The notes: generated by a model from the letters alone, not told the origin. A stretch of DNA of 64,000 nt from Yamagishiella unicocca (GCA_003116995.1 BDSL01000017.1:1054001-1118000), one strand, 5' to 3'. Positions 35,351 to 50,200 are shown, numbered from the stretch's first letter. Translations and numbers: made by a program.

Positions 35351-38300
35351 ACTGCTCCACCAGTAGTAGCGCGGCCCGCAATGCCCAACACACCCTACTA
35401 AACAGCGATCACGAACACGGTACGCATACGATTCCCCCGCCCTTCCCTACCGTGGGCGCCCGTCACCGCCGCTGGCCCCTGCGTGTTCCGCCAGTGTCAG
35501 GTGCCACCCCACCACTGGCCGCATGAGGCCCACCGAGCGCGCCCAAGCGTCTCATGACGGCGGCAGTCGCCAGCGCCGACTACTGCAAGAAGGATGAACT
35601 ATTGGAGGCGCTGAAGCAGGTAGACAGCGGGGTGGGGCGGAATGAGGAGTGCGGGAGCAGCCGTAGAAGCAAGCGAATGGCACACAGGATGCTCTAGCAG
35701 CAGAGTCAACTGCATGAATCTCCGCATTCGCAGCGGAAAAGCAACGTAAGTTGCACTGACAGCAAAGGAGCAACCAGCCGCTGTCCAGGAGCCATTCGTG
35801 CACCGCCTGCTATCCCGCAAGTGTTGCCTGTGGCCCCCCAAAGCTGTTCGGCCTGCTCCAACTGTCTACAATCGATCCCAACCACGAAAGCTCATCATGA
35901 TGGCATGCTAGTCTGTTCGTTAAGGCCGTGGGCCATGGACTTCGTGGACAACGCCAGCAGCAGGATGCGTTATGCGAGTCAGGGATTGGAGGAATTAATG
36001 GTATAATCAAGTAATCATAGAGCTTAATATTGTCAAAGGTCTGCAAAGAGGAGCCGCATGGCGCCGGAAGGTTAACCGTACTGCAGATAGGAGATAGCCC
36101 TAGTTAAGGCTGAAGCTCGAGTATCACAACCAAATGAATCATAAAATGTGACGCCCGCCTGCCTCAACTCGGCTTGTGGAAGAAGCAGAAGGCAGCGCAG
36201 GAACACAAGCTTATTGCATATCCAGCTGTTACATGTCGCTGCCTGCATCTTGGAGCCAAAATTGGGAAGAACAGCACCACTAAATGGTATGCTGGAGGTT
36301 ACAGCAACAGGTTGCCGGTCTGCTGCCGATGGACGGTAGGATGGCGGGAAAGGCAACCGAATACCAGCCAATTGAGTTGCTGCGCAAGAACCTGGCTCTC
36401 AGCGCGATGTTGATGCCAACCAACGCCAGCGACAAGGTTCTGCTGGTCCCAAAGGTAATCAAGGCCCCACTCGTGGTTGCTGACGTCTGCGTTCGGTCAA
36501 ACGGTGCTTCCACGAGCGGAATACAATAGGATGAGGGGGGATGTCGGGAGGCAATCCGTGGTCCGGCACGCAAAGAGGGAAGGGTGGGGGCTGATGTGAG
36601 GAAGCAGGGACAAGCTTAGCATGGGAAAACCGGCTAAGGGAAGGGGGTGCCTAGGCGCGGGCCGCTGCCGAGAAGAGCACTTGCTACGCTTGATGTCATC
36701 ATGATTCCACACGGGTTTGCACGTTGTGCTCCGGGCGTGTGTTTCAAGCTTGGAAACCTCGTTGACGGTGGCCACCGCCCACTGACTCCGCGCTGCAAAC
36801 GACGTGCTGTCTCTGCCTTTCCCCAGGCGCCTTGCACGTAAACCGAAGCTAGGACTTCAGCAAGCTGCACGCCAGCTGCCTGTTTCCCGAGGTGCGAATG
36901 AACCTGTATGAATGAACCCACAGGGCAGGCTATGTGGTGTGCACGGCGCTTGGCGGGGTCGCGGGGCGGGAGCGCTGGGTGGGGCTGGTCCGACCCCGGC
37001 AGGACGGTGGCGGGGTATGAGCTGGCAAGAGGGGGGAGGTAGGGTTAGCTCCAGGGAGCGGGTGCTGGCCCCGCATTCGCATTCGCTTGCGAAGTAAACA
37101 GCCCGGGTATTGTTGCGGCTGGACTGAAGGGTCGCGGGGCCCTCCGGGGACTCCAGGGGGCGCGGTGCACCCAATACACGCACATCGCACGACCGCAACG
37201 CCCCCCATTCCGCCAGCCGAAGGCGCTGCATCGCTGCACGGTGCAAGCGCGCTGCGCGTCTCCGTGCCCTGCACCCTTTGCTCCCCGGATCCCACTCGTC
37301 CCCTACCCCTGCACTCAGGCAGCCGGGCAGCGCAGGAGCAGCCGCAGCGCCGCGGCCGCACCGGCTCGGACCTGGTGGGGCTGGACGAGGCGCATTGTCT
37401 TGTTCCCACGTTGAGGAGTCTGGTAGTGATGGCAGTCGCTCCGGGGGCGAGGGCGTGCGCTGGTGCTGTGCTGGGTGTGGGCGGCGAGCAGGAGCGGCCT
37501 CCGAGGATCGGTGAGCTGGAAGGGCGGTGAGGGCAGGGGGGGAAGGGTGAGGACGAAGCGGGCAGCAGGGGCTAGGGCCGCTGGCGCTGTGATGGCGGTG
37601 CGCGCCGTGGGACATTGGGGAAAGGCGCATTCGAGTGCAGCTTGCCTACTGGCTGCTCGAGGAGCACCCACAACGCGGCGATGGCGGTGCGGCAGCGCTT
37701 GATGTGGGGCTCAGCGCGTGGTGTGCGCAGCGCGGCCGGATGGGGCCCGCCAGGTGTGGTGTGTTGGCAGCGCCGCACAGCTACCCACAGAACACTACAA
37801 AGGACAGCGCCCCACCTCACCTGACCTCCACTCGCCCCACCTCACCCGCACCTCCCATCGTGCGCCGGACGCAGGCGACCGGAAGCAGCGGCTCGCTGCC
37901 GCCATCGGCCTCCCTCCCTGCAGGAGCGCAGGCGGGTGGCGGGCAGCAGCCATTGTGTGCCACCATCACCACCACCATCGCCGCCACCAGGAGATCAAGC
38001 CAAGTTGACGGCGCCGCAGCAGTCGCGGCCGCGGTATCGTCGCCTCCGAGGGTCCGCCGCCGTCCCCCTGCCTCCCTGCACCTACACGTAGACCACTTCC
38101 GCAACCACAGCTGTCTCCACGGGACCCGCCACCAGCGTCGAAGCCGACGCGACAACCACCGGGTAATGGTGGTGATGGTGGGTCCAGGCCGCACCGCCCA
38201 TAGTTTGATCCGCAAGGTCATCCGTCGTTGCATGTTATGTCGGTTATGGACCATGCATTTTACGGACGGCGACGGCGGGCGGGCGCTGCCGGAGCCTTTT

Positions 38301-41300
38301 GTACCTAGATCGAGGGTGGGCGGCCGGGCGGGTGCCGGCCGCCCGCACTACTGCCAGGAGCGCCGGTGATCGCGTCGATTCGCTGTAGCAGAGGACCTGG
38401 CATCGCGGTGGGGGACCCTCTCCGCAAATTGTACGTTACCGTGGTGGTCGCGCGGCACTATGACTAACAGTGTTTGTAAGGCCAGCGCGATTCGAGCTGC
38501 TAGCCAGGCAGGCTGCCGGCATCGGCTCGCCATGGAGCATCACCTGTTTATTTCCAAGCGTACGGTGCCATAGATGTACATGAAGCTGTTCGTAGTCGGA
38601 GACGCAGTGTCCACCTATGGCCTGCGCCTCGCCTAGTGTTTGTGGTTTGTATTGAAGGTGTGTGTGGACACCACAGGGAACAACCTCACTGTGGGGGGAG
38701 TGTCACGCCTACCTTGTGTCCGTGGGGGACAGTCTTCTCGTCCCCGGGTGGAAGTGTCCTGCTCGGGGCTTGTGATTTTTGGGATAAGAGGTGGGCAGTT
38801 GCTCTGGTTGCATCGTGGCGGCCCTCCACTGGTTCTTCGGTTGCGGGTCTGCTAGGTGTGTTGGTGGTCGGTTGCTGATAGGGGAGTCTTACAACGCAAT
38901 TTCCCCTGGTTGCTGGCTGCTGCTGTTTTTGCCTCTAGACTGTTGACTGGTGCCTAAGTGAATTGCCACTCATGCGGTGCGGCTGGATTTCTGCCTCTTT
39001 CGTCTCCTTCATTGTCCGTCGATGTGCCCGGTGGTCCTGCTTTTGGTGTGGAGCCGATAGGAATTGCCGTGGGCCACTGTCGTTGGCATCAAGCCGCGAC
39101 TCCCTTCCTCCCATTGGTCCAGACGTCCAGATCATGCAAGTAGGCACCCCTTGCATGATGACGCATCATGGAAACGCAATGCTGCGAAGAACTAGCAGGT
39201 GATGGTGATCATCATCTGAGGTTATGCCCTGATGATTAACAAAATTGTTGGTTGCCGGTTGGGCCCGACTTACCCACGCCATCCCACGCTGCTCACCGCC
39301 TGGGATGGAGGTTAACCGGCCTACGGGCGTGCTGAGCTCATCTGCCGATTTTGCGCGTGCGGCGCTGTCGAGGATGAAATGCACGGTTTTTTAAGGAGTG
39401 GCCTATGGAAGCTTGCGAGCGAAGTTCGAGGACGCGACAACATTCCAGGGCCACGACAATGGGATAAGCGCCTCCTCTGGCCGTGGCCAACTTTCTCTCT
39501 TGCGTTTGGGACACTAGGCACGCGGCGATGAAGCGCCTCGCGCTCAAATGTTCACGGGGGGACGAGGATGCACCCGCCCGCCAACGTGTCTTAAGAGGAC
39601 TTATAACCGTCCGTGGCCCCCCGGCTTTTACCGACGTCTCCGCACTTGTGCGGAAGTTGTAACTTGTAACCGAGAAGCTGAAGGCGGCCATCCACGGCCT
39701 CCAGGAGCTGCTGCCGGGAGAGCCGGTGGTCGCATTGATTCGCTGTAGCAGAGGACCTGAAGAAGCGACACATTTCGTCGCTTATTTTTAATTGTGACAT
39801 GTGTCAGGATCCAACAGGCAGGGCAAAAGGCGCTCCTCAGGAACCCTCGCAACCGCACGGAAGGTTGATGTATTGTGCGATTACATCCGGAGCATACCTG
39901 GCAAACGAAAATAGCAAGGCGACCAGCCGGCCCACCCGAGACTAACTCAGGTTGCCTCGCTCCCTGGAGCAGACCTACACGCAGTACCGCCATCAGAGTG
40001 CCAAACTACACAGCAACAGCGACCGTTTCGGTAGGGGAGACAGGTCCCCTCAAAATAAACACTGCTGCTGTGTAGTTGGTTCTAATGTCGGGTTTACATG
40101 CAGCCGCTAACCAACGAGCGCACAGTTTAACAAACATGCATCACTGCAACGTAATGGAATCTCGACATAAGAACACGGACGGAACCACCGGGATCGCAGG
40201 TTTATGCGAATAGTAAATCGTCGCCAGTACGACAGACAACGAGCCCGCAGCCGGCACGTGGGACAGCATCGATCCTTGAGTTCGTGTCCCAGCCAACTGA
40301 CGGCATCCACCCACGAAACTAGGGCCGAGCCAAATAAGAGCCGAGATGCCAGTCCGCAGGACTTCGCTGCCGGGCTGTGCCGCCGAACTCAGCCGGCCCA
40401 AGGAAACCGCCAACTGCTAACAGCCGAAACCGCCTAGGAGGTCAGCAGGATTCAGCCAGCCCTAATTAACTGCTAACAATTAACAGCCGAAATTACGCAC
40501 TAAAACTAGTTGCCAATACAAGCACTTCGAAGGCGGCTTACCGTGCCAATGCATGTATCATACACTACAATGACGCTACGGACTCGTCATGGCTGGTCCA
40601 GCAGAAGGCGCTGTAGTCCTCAGTGCCGGGCTGCCAGCCCCGCCAAGTGCTGCCACCCAGCTCGGGCTGGCGGGTTGCCAATCCATGGGCAGCAGCGTGG
40701 TCGATACAAGTGGTGTGGCGAGGATCGTGGGCTGCGAGGGTTGGACTGGGCAAGCGCCAGGTGGAAATAGGTGCGAGGGGACCCAGACTCCTCAACAAGG
40801 TGACGGTGTTTACCACCGCCATTCGGATGGCAACATTGGTCGGGACTGAGGTCCGCGAGGACGCCGGTAGCGGGCATTCCCACTTCTGCTACCCGGGAAT
40901 GGTTGGTGCGAACTGTACGGCGGGGCTGTGCCACTGCGGGAACACGTGCAAGCGAGGTGGGCAGGTTGACCCTAGGTGACCTGAACGGATACAGTGACGG
41001 CACTCCGCCTTGCTGCTAGTTGCCCACGGATCGAGCAACGAGCAATCTGGCCGATGGCAGGATGCACGCTAAGGATTATCAATCGCCTCCGCTGCAGCCA
41101 CCGCCGCCCGGCCCCCGACCCAGCCGCATCTCAAGCGCTTCGCCCGCAGGGGGAGGTCGGACGACCGGCAGCTACTGGAGGTGGTGGACCGGGTGAGTGG
41201 GGGATGCATGCCAAGAGGGTGCCGGCATTCCCTGTGTTCACGAAAGCTCCAAATGCTTGCCAGATTTCCCTCCCCACCCCACCTACATGTCCTCGATGAG

Positions 41301-41478
41301 CATGCAAGACCTCCTGCAAACGTAGCCAGAGCAGGAACCGAATAAGTTCGGGGCACGGCGGTTTCACCTTCTGATCCGGCCCCCCCCCGCTCGGTTTGTC
41401 CCCTCCCCACCTAAACCCGTTATTCCCCCCTTTCCTACCCGATGGCCTCCTACCCTGGCTGCGGTCCCCTCCAGCGCC
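35351..41478 (+). repeat. Large tandem repeat, unit A (6,128 bp)
   Basis: The start ACTGCTCCACCAGTAGTAGC recurs at 41,479 and 52,883, and CTCATGACGGCGGCAGTCGC recurs at 35,551, 41,679, 47,390 and 53,083. Copies are near-identical over kilobases. Coding-like patches within the unit are DYCKKDELLEALKQ (~35,577), a MAGKATEYQPIELLRKNLAL frame (36,284-36,529), EKLKAAIHGLQELLPGEP (~39,672) and a Cys-rich CYPGMVGANCTAGLCHCG (~40,888). In this unit a 10-base insertion near 39,733 breaks the third. No complete gene could be assembled. Whether the unit is a mobile element or a host segment is unknown; no terminal repeats were seen. Confidence 0.92.
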
Positions 41479-44400
41479 ACTGCTCCACCAGTAGTAGCGC
41501 GGCCCGCAATGCCCAACACACCCTACTAAACAGCGATCACGAACACGGTACGCATACGATTCCCCCGCCCTTCCCTACCGTGAGCGCCCGTCACCGCCGC
41601 TGGCCCCTGCGTGTTCCGCCAGTGTCAGGTGCCACCCCACCACTGGCCGCATGAGGCCCACAGAGCGCGCCCAAGCGTCTCATGACGGCGGCAGTCGCCA
41701 GCGCCGACTACTGCAAGAAGGATGAACTATTGGAGGCGCTGAAGCAGGTAGACAGCGGGGTAGGGCGGAATGAGGAGTGCGGGAGCAGCCGTAGAAGCAA
41801 GCGAATGGCACACAGGATGCTCTGGCAGCAGAGTCAACTGCATGAATCTCCGCATTCGCAGCAGAAAAGCAACTTAAGTTGCACTGACAGCAAAGGAGCA
41901 ACCAGCCGCTGTCCAGGAGCCATTCGTGCACCGCCTGCTATCCCGCAAGTGTTGCCTGTGGCCCCCCAAAGCTATTCGGCCTGCTCCAACTGTCTACAAT
42001 CGATCTCAACCGCGAAAGCTCATCATGATGGCATGCTAGTCTGTTCGTTAAGGCCGTGGGCCATGGACTTCGTGGACAACGCCAGCAGCAGGATGCGTTA
42101 TGCGAGTCAGGGATTGGAGGAAATAATGGTATAATCAAGTAATCACAGAGCTTAATATTGTCAAAGGTCTGCAAAGAGGAGCTGCATGGCGCCGGAAGGT
42201 TAACCGTACTGCAGATAGGAGATAGCCCTAGTTAAGGCTGAAGCTCGAGTATCACAACCAAATGAATCATAAAATGTGACGCCCGCCTGCCTCAACTCGG
42301 CTTGTGGAAGAAGCAGAAGGCAGCGCAGGAACACAAACGTGTTGCATATCCAGCTGTTACATGTCGCTGCCTGCATCTTGGAGCCTAAATTGGGAAGAAC
42401 AGCACCACTAAATGGTATGCTGGAGGTTACAACAACAGGTTGCCGGTCTGCTGCCGATGGACGGTAGGATGGCGGGAAAGGCAACCGAATACCAGCCAAT
42501 TGAGTTGCTGCGCAAGAACCTGGCTCTCAACGCGATGCTGATGCCAACCAACGCCAGCGACGAGGTTCTGCTGGTCCCAAAGGTAATCAAGGCCCCACTC
42601 GTGGTTGCTGACGTCTGCGTTCGGTCAAACGGTGCTTCCACGAGCGGAATATAATAGGATGAGGGGGGATGTCGAGGAAGACCCTTAGATGCCCGAAAAA
42701 ACCGTTTAAAACAGGCGAGGATGAGGGGGGATGTCGGGAGGCAATCCGTGGTCCGGCACGCAAAGAGGGAAGGGTGGGGGCTGATGTGAGGAAGCAGGGA
42801 CAAGCTTAGCATGGGAAAACCGGCTAAGGGAACGGGGTGCCTAGGCGCGGGCCGCTGCCGAGAAGAGCACTTGCTACGCTTGATGTCATCATGATTCCAC
42901 ACGGGTTTGCACGTTGTGCTCCGGGCGTGTGTTTCAAGCTTGGAAACCTCGTTGACGGTGGCCACCGCCCACTAACTCCGCGCTGCAAACGACGTGCTGT
43001 CTCTGCCTTTCCCCAGGCGCCTTGCACGTAAACCGAAGCTAGGACTTCAGCAAGCTGCACGCCAGCTGCCTGTTTCCCGAGGTGCGAATGAACCTGTATG
43101 AATGAACCCACAGGGCAGGCTATGTGGTGTGCACGGCGCTTGGCGGGGTCGCGGGGCGGGAGCGCTGGGTGGGGCTGGTCCGACCCCGGCAGGACGGCGG
43201 CGGGGTATGAGCTGGCAAGAGGGGAGGAGGTAGGGTCACCTCCAGGGAGCGGGTGCTGGCCCCGTATTCGCATTCGATTGTGAAGTAAACAGCCCGGGTA
43301 TTATTGCGGCTGGACTGAAGGGTCGCGGGGCCCTCCGGGGACTCCAGGGGGCGCGGTGCACCCAATACACGCACATCGCACGACCGCAACGCCCCCCATT
43401 CCGCCAGCCGAAGGCGCTGCATCGCTGCACGGTGCAAGCGCGCTGCGCGTCTCCGTGCCCTGCACCCTTTGCTCCCCGGATCCCACTCGTCCCCTACCCC
43501 TGCACTCAGGCAGCCGGGCAGCGCAGGAGCAGCCGCAGCGCCGCGGCCGCACCGGCTCGGACCTGGTGGGGCTGGACGAGGCGCATTGTCTTGTTCCCAC
43601 GTTGAGGAGTCTGGTAGTGATGGCAGTCGCTCCGGGGGCGAGGGCGTGCGCTGGTGCTGTGCTGGGTGTGGGCGGCGAGCAGGAGCGGCCTCCGAGGATC
43701 GGTGAGCTGGAAGGGCGGTGAGGGCAGGGGGGGAAGGGTGAGGACGAAGCGGGCAGCAGGGGCTAGGGCCGCTGGCGCTGTGATGGCGGTGCGCGCCGTG
43801 GGACATTGGGGAAAGGCGCATTCGAGTGCAGCTTGCCTACTGGCTGCTCGAGGAGCACCCACAACGCGGCGATGGCGGTGCGGCAGCGCTTGATGTGGGG
43901 CTCAGCGCGTGGTGTGCGCAGCGCGGCCGGATGGGGCCCGCCAGGTGTGGTGTGTTGGCAGCGCCGCACAGCTACCCACAGAACACTACAAAGGACAGCG
44001 CCCCACCTCACCTGACCTCCACTCGCCCCACCTCACCCGCACCTCCCATCGTGCGCCGGACGCAGGCGACCGGAAGCAGCGGCTCGCTGCCGCCATCGGC
44101 CTCCCTCCCTGCAGGAGCGCAGGCGGGTGGCGGGCAGCAGCCATTGTGTGCCACCATCACCACCACCATCGCCGCCACCAGGAGATCAAGCCAAGTTGAC
44201 GGCGCCGCAGCAGTCGCGGCCGCGGTATCGTCGCCTCCGAGGGTCCGCCGCCGTCCCCCTGCCTCCCTGCACCTACACGTAGACCACTTCCGCAACCACA
44301 GCTGTCTCCACGGGACCCGCCACCAGCGTCGAAGCCGACGCGACAACCACCGGGTAATGGTGGTGATGGTGGGTCCAGGCCGCACCGCCCATAGTTTGAT

Positions 44401-47277
44401 CCGCAAGGTCATCCGTCGTTGCATGTTATGTCGGTTATGGGCCATGCATTTTACGGACGGCGACGGCGGGCGGGCGCTGCCGGAGCCTTTTGTACCTAGA
44501 TCGAGGGTGGGCGGCCGGGCGGGTGCCGGCCGCCCGCACTACTGCCAGGAGCGCCGGTGATCGCGTCGATTCGCTGTAGCAGAGGACCTGGCATCGCGGT
44601 GGGGGACCCTCTCCGCAAAATGTACGTTACCGTGGTGGTCGCGCGGCACTATGACTAACAGTGTTTGTAAGGCCAGCGCGATTCGAGCTGCTAGCCAGGC
44701 AGGCTGCCGGCATCGGCTCGCCATGGAGCATCACCTGTTTACCCTGAAGCATCTTATTTCCAAGCGTACGGTGCCATAGATGTACATGAAGCTGTTCGTA
44801 GTCGGAGACGCAGTGTCCACCTATGGCCTGCGCCTCGCCTAGTGTTTGTGGTTTGTATTGAAGGTGTGTGTGGACACCACAGGGAACAACCTCACTGTGG
44901 GGGGAGTGTCACGCCTACCTTGTGTCCGTGGGGGACAGTCTTCTCGTCCCCGGGTGGAAGTGTCCTGCTCGGGGCTTGTGAGCTTTGGGATAAGAGGTGG
45001 GCAGTTGCTCTGGTTGCATCGTGGCGGCCCTCCACTGGTTCTTCGGTTGCGGGTCTGCTAGGTGTGTTGATGGTCGGTTGCTGATAGGGGAGTCTTACAA
45101 CGCAATTTCCCCTGGTTGCTGGCTGCTGCTGTTTTTGCCTCTAGACTGTTGACTGGTGCCTAAGTGAATTGCCACTCATGCGGTGCGGCTGGATTTCTGT
45201 CTCTTTCGTCTCCTTCATTGTCCGGCGATGTGCCCGGTGGCCCTGCTTTTGGTGTGGAGCCGATAGGACTTGCCGTGGGCCACTGTCGTTGGCATCAAGC
45301 CGCGACTCCCTTCCTCCCATTGGTCCAGAAGTCCAGATCATGCAAGTAGGCACCCCTTGCAGGATGACGCATCATGGAAACGTAATGCTGCGAAGAACTA
45401 GCAGGTGATGGTGATCATCATCTGAGGTTATGCCCTGATGATTAACAAAACTGTTGGTTGACGGTTGGGCCCGACTTACCCACGCCATCCCACGCTGCTC
45501 ACCGCCTGGGATGGAGGTTAACCGGCCTACGGGCGTGCTGAGCATATCTGCCGATTTTGCGCGTGCGGCGCTGTCGAGGATGGAATGCACGGTTTTTATA
45601 AGGAGTGGCCTATGGAAGCTTGCGAGCGAAGTTCGAGGACGCGACAACATTCCAGGGCCACGACAATGGGATAAGCGCCTCCTCTGGCCGTGGCCAACTT
45701 CCTCCCTTGCTTTTGGGACACTAGGCACGCGGCGATGAAGCGCCTCGCGCTCAAATGTTCACGGGGGGACGAGGATGCACCCGCCCGCCAACGTGTCTTA
45801 AGAGGACTTATAGCCGTCCGTGGTCCCGGCTTTTACCGACGTCTCCGCAGTTGTGCGGAAGTTGTAACTTGTAACCGAGAAGCTGAAGGCGGCCATCCAC
45901 GGCCTCCAGGAGCTGCTGCCGGGAGAGCCGGTGGTCGCTGTAGCAGAGGACCTGAAGAAGCGACACATTTCGTCGCTTATTTTTAATTGTTACATGTGTC
46001 AGGATCCAACAGGCAGGGCAAAAGGCGCTCCTCAGGAAACCTCGCAACCGCACGGAAGGTTGATGTATTGTGCGATTACATCCGGAGCATACCTGGCGAA
46101 CGAAAATAGCAAGGCGACCAGCCGGCCCACCCGAGACTAACTCAGGTTGCCTCGCTCCCTGGAGCAGACCTACACGCAGTACCGCCATCAGAGTGCCAAA
46201 CTACACAGCAACAGCGACTGTTTCGGTAGGGGAGACAGGCCCCTCAAAATAAACACTGCTGCAGTGTAGTTGGTTCTAATGTCGGGTTTACGTGCAGCCG
46301 CTAACCAACGAGCGCACAGTTTAACAAACATGCATCACTGCAACCTAATGGAATCTCGACATAAGAACACGGACGGAACCACCGGGATCGCAGGTTTATG
46401 CGAATAGTAAATCGTCGCCAGTACGACAGACAACGAGCCCGCAGCCGGCACGTGGGACAGCATCGATCATTGAGTTCGTGTCCCAGCCAACTGACGGCAT
46501 CCACCTACGAAACTAGGGCCGAGCCAAATAAGAGCCGAGATGCCAGTCCGCAGGACTTCGCTGCCGGGCTGTGCCGCCGAACTCAGCCGGCCCAAGGAAA
46601 CCGCCAACCGCTAACAGCCGAAACCGCCTAGAAGGTCAGCAGGATTCAGCCAGACCTAATTAACTGCTAACAGTTAACAGCCGAAATTACGCACTAAAAC
46701 TAGTTGCCAATACAAACACTTCGAAGGCGGCTTACCGTGCCAATGCATGTATCATACACTACAATGACGCTACGGACTCGTCAGGGCTGGTCCAGCAGAA
46801 GGCGCTGTAGTCCTCAGTGCCGGGCTGCCAGCCCCGCCAAGTGCTGCCACCCAGCTCGGGCTGGCGGGTTGCCAATCCATGGGCAGCAGCGTGGTCGATA
46901 CAAGTGGTGTGGCGAGGATCGTGGGCTGCAAGGGTTGCACTGGGCAAGCGCCAGGTGGAAATAGGTGCGAGGGGACCCAGACTCCTCAACAAGGTGACGG
47001 TGTTTACCACCGCCATTCGGATGGCAACATTGGTCGGGACTGAGGTCCGTGAGGACGCCGGTAGCGGGCATTCCCACTTCTGCTAGCCGGGAATGGTTGG
47101 TGCGAAGTGTACGGCGGGGCTGTGCCACTGCGGGAACACGTGCAAGCGAGGTGGGCATGTTGACCCTAGGTGAACTGAACGGATACAGTGACGGCACTCC
47201 GCCTTGCTGCTAGTTGCCCACGGGTCGAGCAACGAGCAATCTGGCCGATGGCAGGATGCACGCTAAGGATTATCAAT
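41479..47277 (+). repeat. Large tandem repeat, unit B (5.8 kb)
   Basis: Collinear with unit A. Differences include a 60-base insertion at about 42,664-42,723 carrying the dispersed short element, an extra CCCTGAAGCATCTTATTTCC-type stretch near 44,742, loss of about 0.5 kb at the right end, and a stop (TAG at ~47,084) in the Cys-rich frame that is open in unit A. The EKLKAAIHGLQELLPGEP frame is intact here (45,877-45,986). Confidence 0.92.
42662..42706 (+). repeat. Dispersed short element, copy 3, flanked by 19-bp direct repeats
   Basis: AGGAAGACCCTTAGATGCCC then GAAAAAACCGTTTAAAACAGG lies between two copies of AGGATGAGGGGGGATGTCG. Unit A has a single AGGATGAGGGGGGATGTCG and no element, as expected of an empty site. 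Confidence 0.8.
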
Positions 47278-50200
47278 ACCGTGAGCGCCCGTCACCGCCC
47301 GTTACCGCCGCTGGCCCCTGCGTGTTCCGCCAGTGTCAGGTGCCACCCCACCACTGGCCGCATGAGGCCCACAGAGCGCGCCCAAGCGTCTCATGACGGC
47401 GGCAGTCGCCAGCGCCGACTACTGCAAGAAAGATGAACTATTGGAGGCGCTGAAGCAGGTAGACAGCGGGGTGGGGCGGAATGAGGAGTGCGGGAGCAGC
47501 CGTAGAAGCAAGCGACTGGCACACAGGATGCTCTGGCAGCAGAGTCAACTGCATGAATCTCCGCATTCGCAGCGCAAAAGCAACTTAAGTTGCACTGACA
47601 GCAAAGGAGCAACCAGCCGCTGTCCAGGAGCCATTCGTGCACCGCCTGCTATCCCGCAAGTGTTGCCTGTGGCCCCCCAAAGCTGATCGGCCTGCTCCAA
47701 CTGTCTACAATCGATCTCAACCACGAAAGCTCATCATGATGGCATGCTAGTCTGTTCGTTAAGGCCGTGGGCCATGGACTTCGTGGACAACGCCAGCAGC
47801 AGGATGCGTTATGCGAGTCAGGGATTGGAGGAATTAATGGTATAATCAAGTAATCATAGAGCTTAATATTGTCAAAGGTCTGCAAAGAGGAGCCGCATGG
47901 CGCCGGAAGGTTAACCGTACTGCAGATAGGAGATAGCCCTAGTTAAGGCTGAAGCTCGAGTATCACAACCAAATGAATCATAAAATATGACGCCTTCCTG
48001 CCTCAACTCGGCTTGTGGAAGAAGCAGAAGGCAGCGCAGGAACACAAGCTTATTGCATATCCAGCTGTTACATGTCGCTGCCTGCATCTTGGAGCCTAAA
48101 TTGGGAAGAACAGCACCACTAAATGGTATGCTGGAGGTTACAGCAACAGGTTGCCGGTCTGCTGCCGATGGACGGTAGGATGGCGGGAAAGGCAACCGAA
48201 TACCAGCCAATTGAGTTGCTGCGCAAGAACCTGGCTCTCAGCGCGATGCTGATGCCAACCAACGCCAGCGATGAGGTTCTGCTGGTCCCAAAGGTAATCA
48301 AGGCCCCACTCGTGGTTGCTGACGTCTGCGTTCGGTCAAACGGTGCTTCCACGAGCGGAATACAACAGGACGAGGGGGGATGTCGAGAGGGGTATTCGAG
48401 GGAAACGTAGGGGTAGGACGGCGGCGGGCCGCTGCCAAGAAGAGCGCTTGCTACGCTTGATGTCATCATGATTCCACACGGGTTTGCACGTTGTGCTCCG
48501 GGCGTGTGTTTCAAGCTTGGAAACCTCGTTGACGGTGGCCACCGCCCACTAACTCCGCGCTGCAAACGACGTGCTGTCTCTGCCTTTCCCCAGGCGCCTT
48601 GCACGTAAACCGAAGCTAGGACTTCAGCAAGCTGCACGCCAGCTGCCTGTTTCCCGAGGTGCGAATGAACCTGTATGAATGAACCCACAGGGCAGGCTAT
48701 GTGGTGTGCACGGCGCTTGGCGGGGTCGCGGGGCGGGAGCGCTGGGTGGGGCTGGTCCGACCCCGGCAGGACGGTGGCGGGGTATGAGCTGGCAAGGGGG
48801 GAGGAGGTAGGGTTGGCTCCAGGGAGCGGGTGCTGGCCCCGCATTCGCATTCGCTTGTGAAGTAAACAGCCCGGGTATTGGTGCGGCTGGACTGAAGGGT
48901 CGCGGGGCCCTCCGGGGACTCCAGGGGGCGCGGTGCACCCAATACACGCACATCGCACGACCGCAACGCCCCCCATTCCGCCAGCCGAAGGCGCTGCATC
49001 GCTGCACGGTGCAAGCGCGCTGCGCGTCTCCGTGCCCTGCACCCTTTGCTCCCCGGATCCCACTCGTCCCCTACCCCTGCACTCAGGCAGCCGGGCAGCG
49101 CAGGAGCAGCCGCAGCGCCGCGGCCGCACCGGCTCGGACCTGGTGGGGCTGGACGAGGCGCATTGTCTTGTTCCCACGTTGAGGAGTCTGGTAGTGATGG
49201 CAGTCGCTCCGGGGGCGAGGGCGTGCGCTGGTGCTGGTGCTGGGTGTGGGCGGCGAGCAGGAGCGGCCTCCGAGGATCGGTGAGCTGGAAGGGCGGTGAG
49301 GGCAGGGGGGGAAGGGTGAGGACGAAGCGGGCAGCAGGGGCTAGGGCCGCTGGCGCTGTGATGGCGGTGCGCGCCGTGGGACATTGGGGAAAGGCGCATT
49401 CGAGTGCAGCTTGCCTACTGGCTGCTCGAGGAGCACCCACAACGCGGCGATGGCGGTGCGGCAGCGCTTGATGTGGGGCTCAGCGCGTGGTGTGCGCAGC
49501 GCGGCCGGATGGGGCCCGCCAGGTGTGGTGTGTTGGCAGCGCCGCACAGCTACCCACAGAACACTACAAAGGACAGCGCCCCACCTCACCTGACCTCCAC
49601 TCGCCCCACCTCACCCGCACCTCCCATCGTGCGCCGGACGCAGGCGACCGGAAGCAGCGGCTCGCTGCCGCCATCGGCCTCCCTCCCTGCAGGAGCGCAG
49701 GCGGGTGGCGGGCAGCAGCCATTGTGTGCCACCATCACCACCACCATCGCCGCCACCAGGAGATCAAGCCAAGTTGACGGCGCCGCAGCAGTCGCGGCCG
49801 CGGTGTTGTCGCCTCCGAGGGTCCGCCGCCGTCCCCACTGCCTCCCTGCACCTACACGTAGACCACTTCCGCAACCACAGCTGTCTCCACGGGACCCGCC
49901 ACCAGCGTCGAAGCCGACGCGACAACCACCGGGTAATGGTGGTGATGGTGGGTCCAGGCCGCACCGCCCATAGTTTGATCCGCAAGGTCATCCGTCGTTG
50001 CATGTTATGTCGGTTAAGGGCCATGCATTTTACGGACGGCGACGGCGGGCGGGCGCTGCCGGAGCCTTTTGTACCTAGATCGAGGGTGGGCGGCCGGGCG
50101 GGTGCCGGCCGCCCGCACTACTGCCAGGAGCGCCGGTGATCGCGTCGATTCGCTGTAGCAGAGGACCTGGCATCGCGGTGGGGGACCAGTGTTTTTTGTA

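Noticed and set aside
37635..38369. 244-residue plus frame repeated in large units A and B
   Set aside because: Low-complexity Pro/Ser/His-rich tail and a frame lost in unit C; conservation reflects recent duplication, not selection.
48119..49399. 426-residue minus frame in unit C
   Set aside because: It exists only through unit-specific indels, overlaps plus-strand frames and has a Pro/Ala/Arg-rich chance composition.
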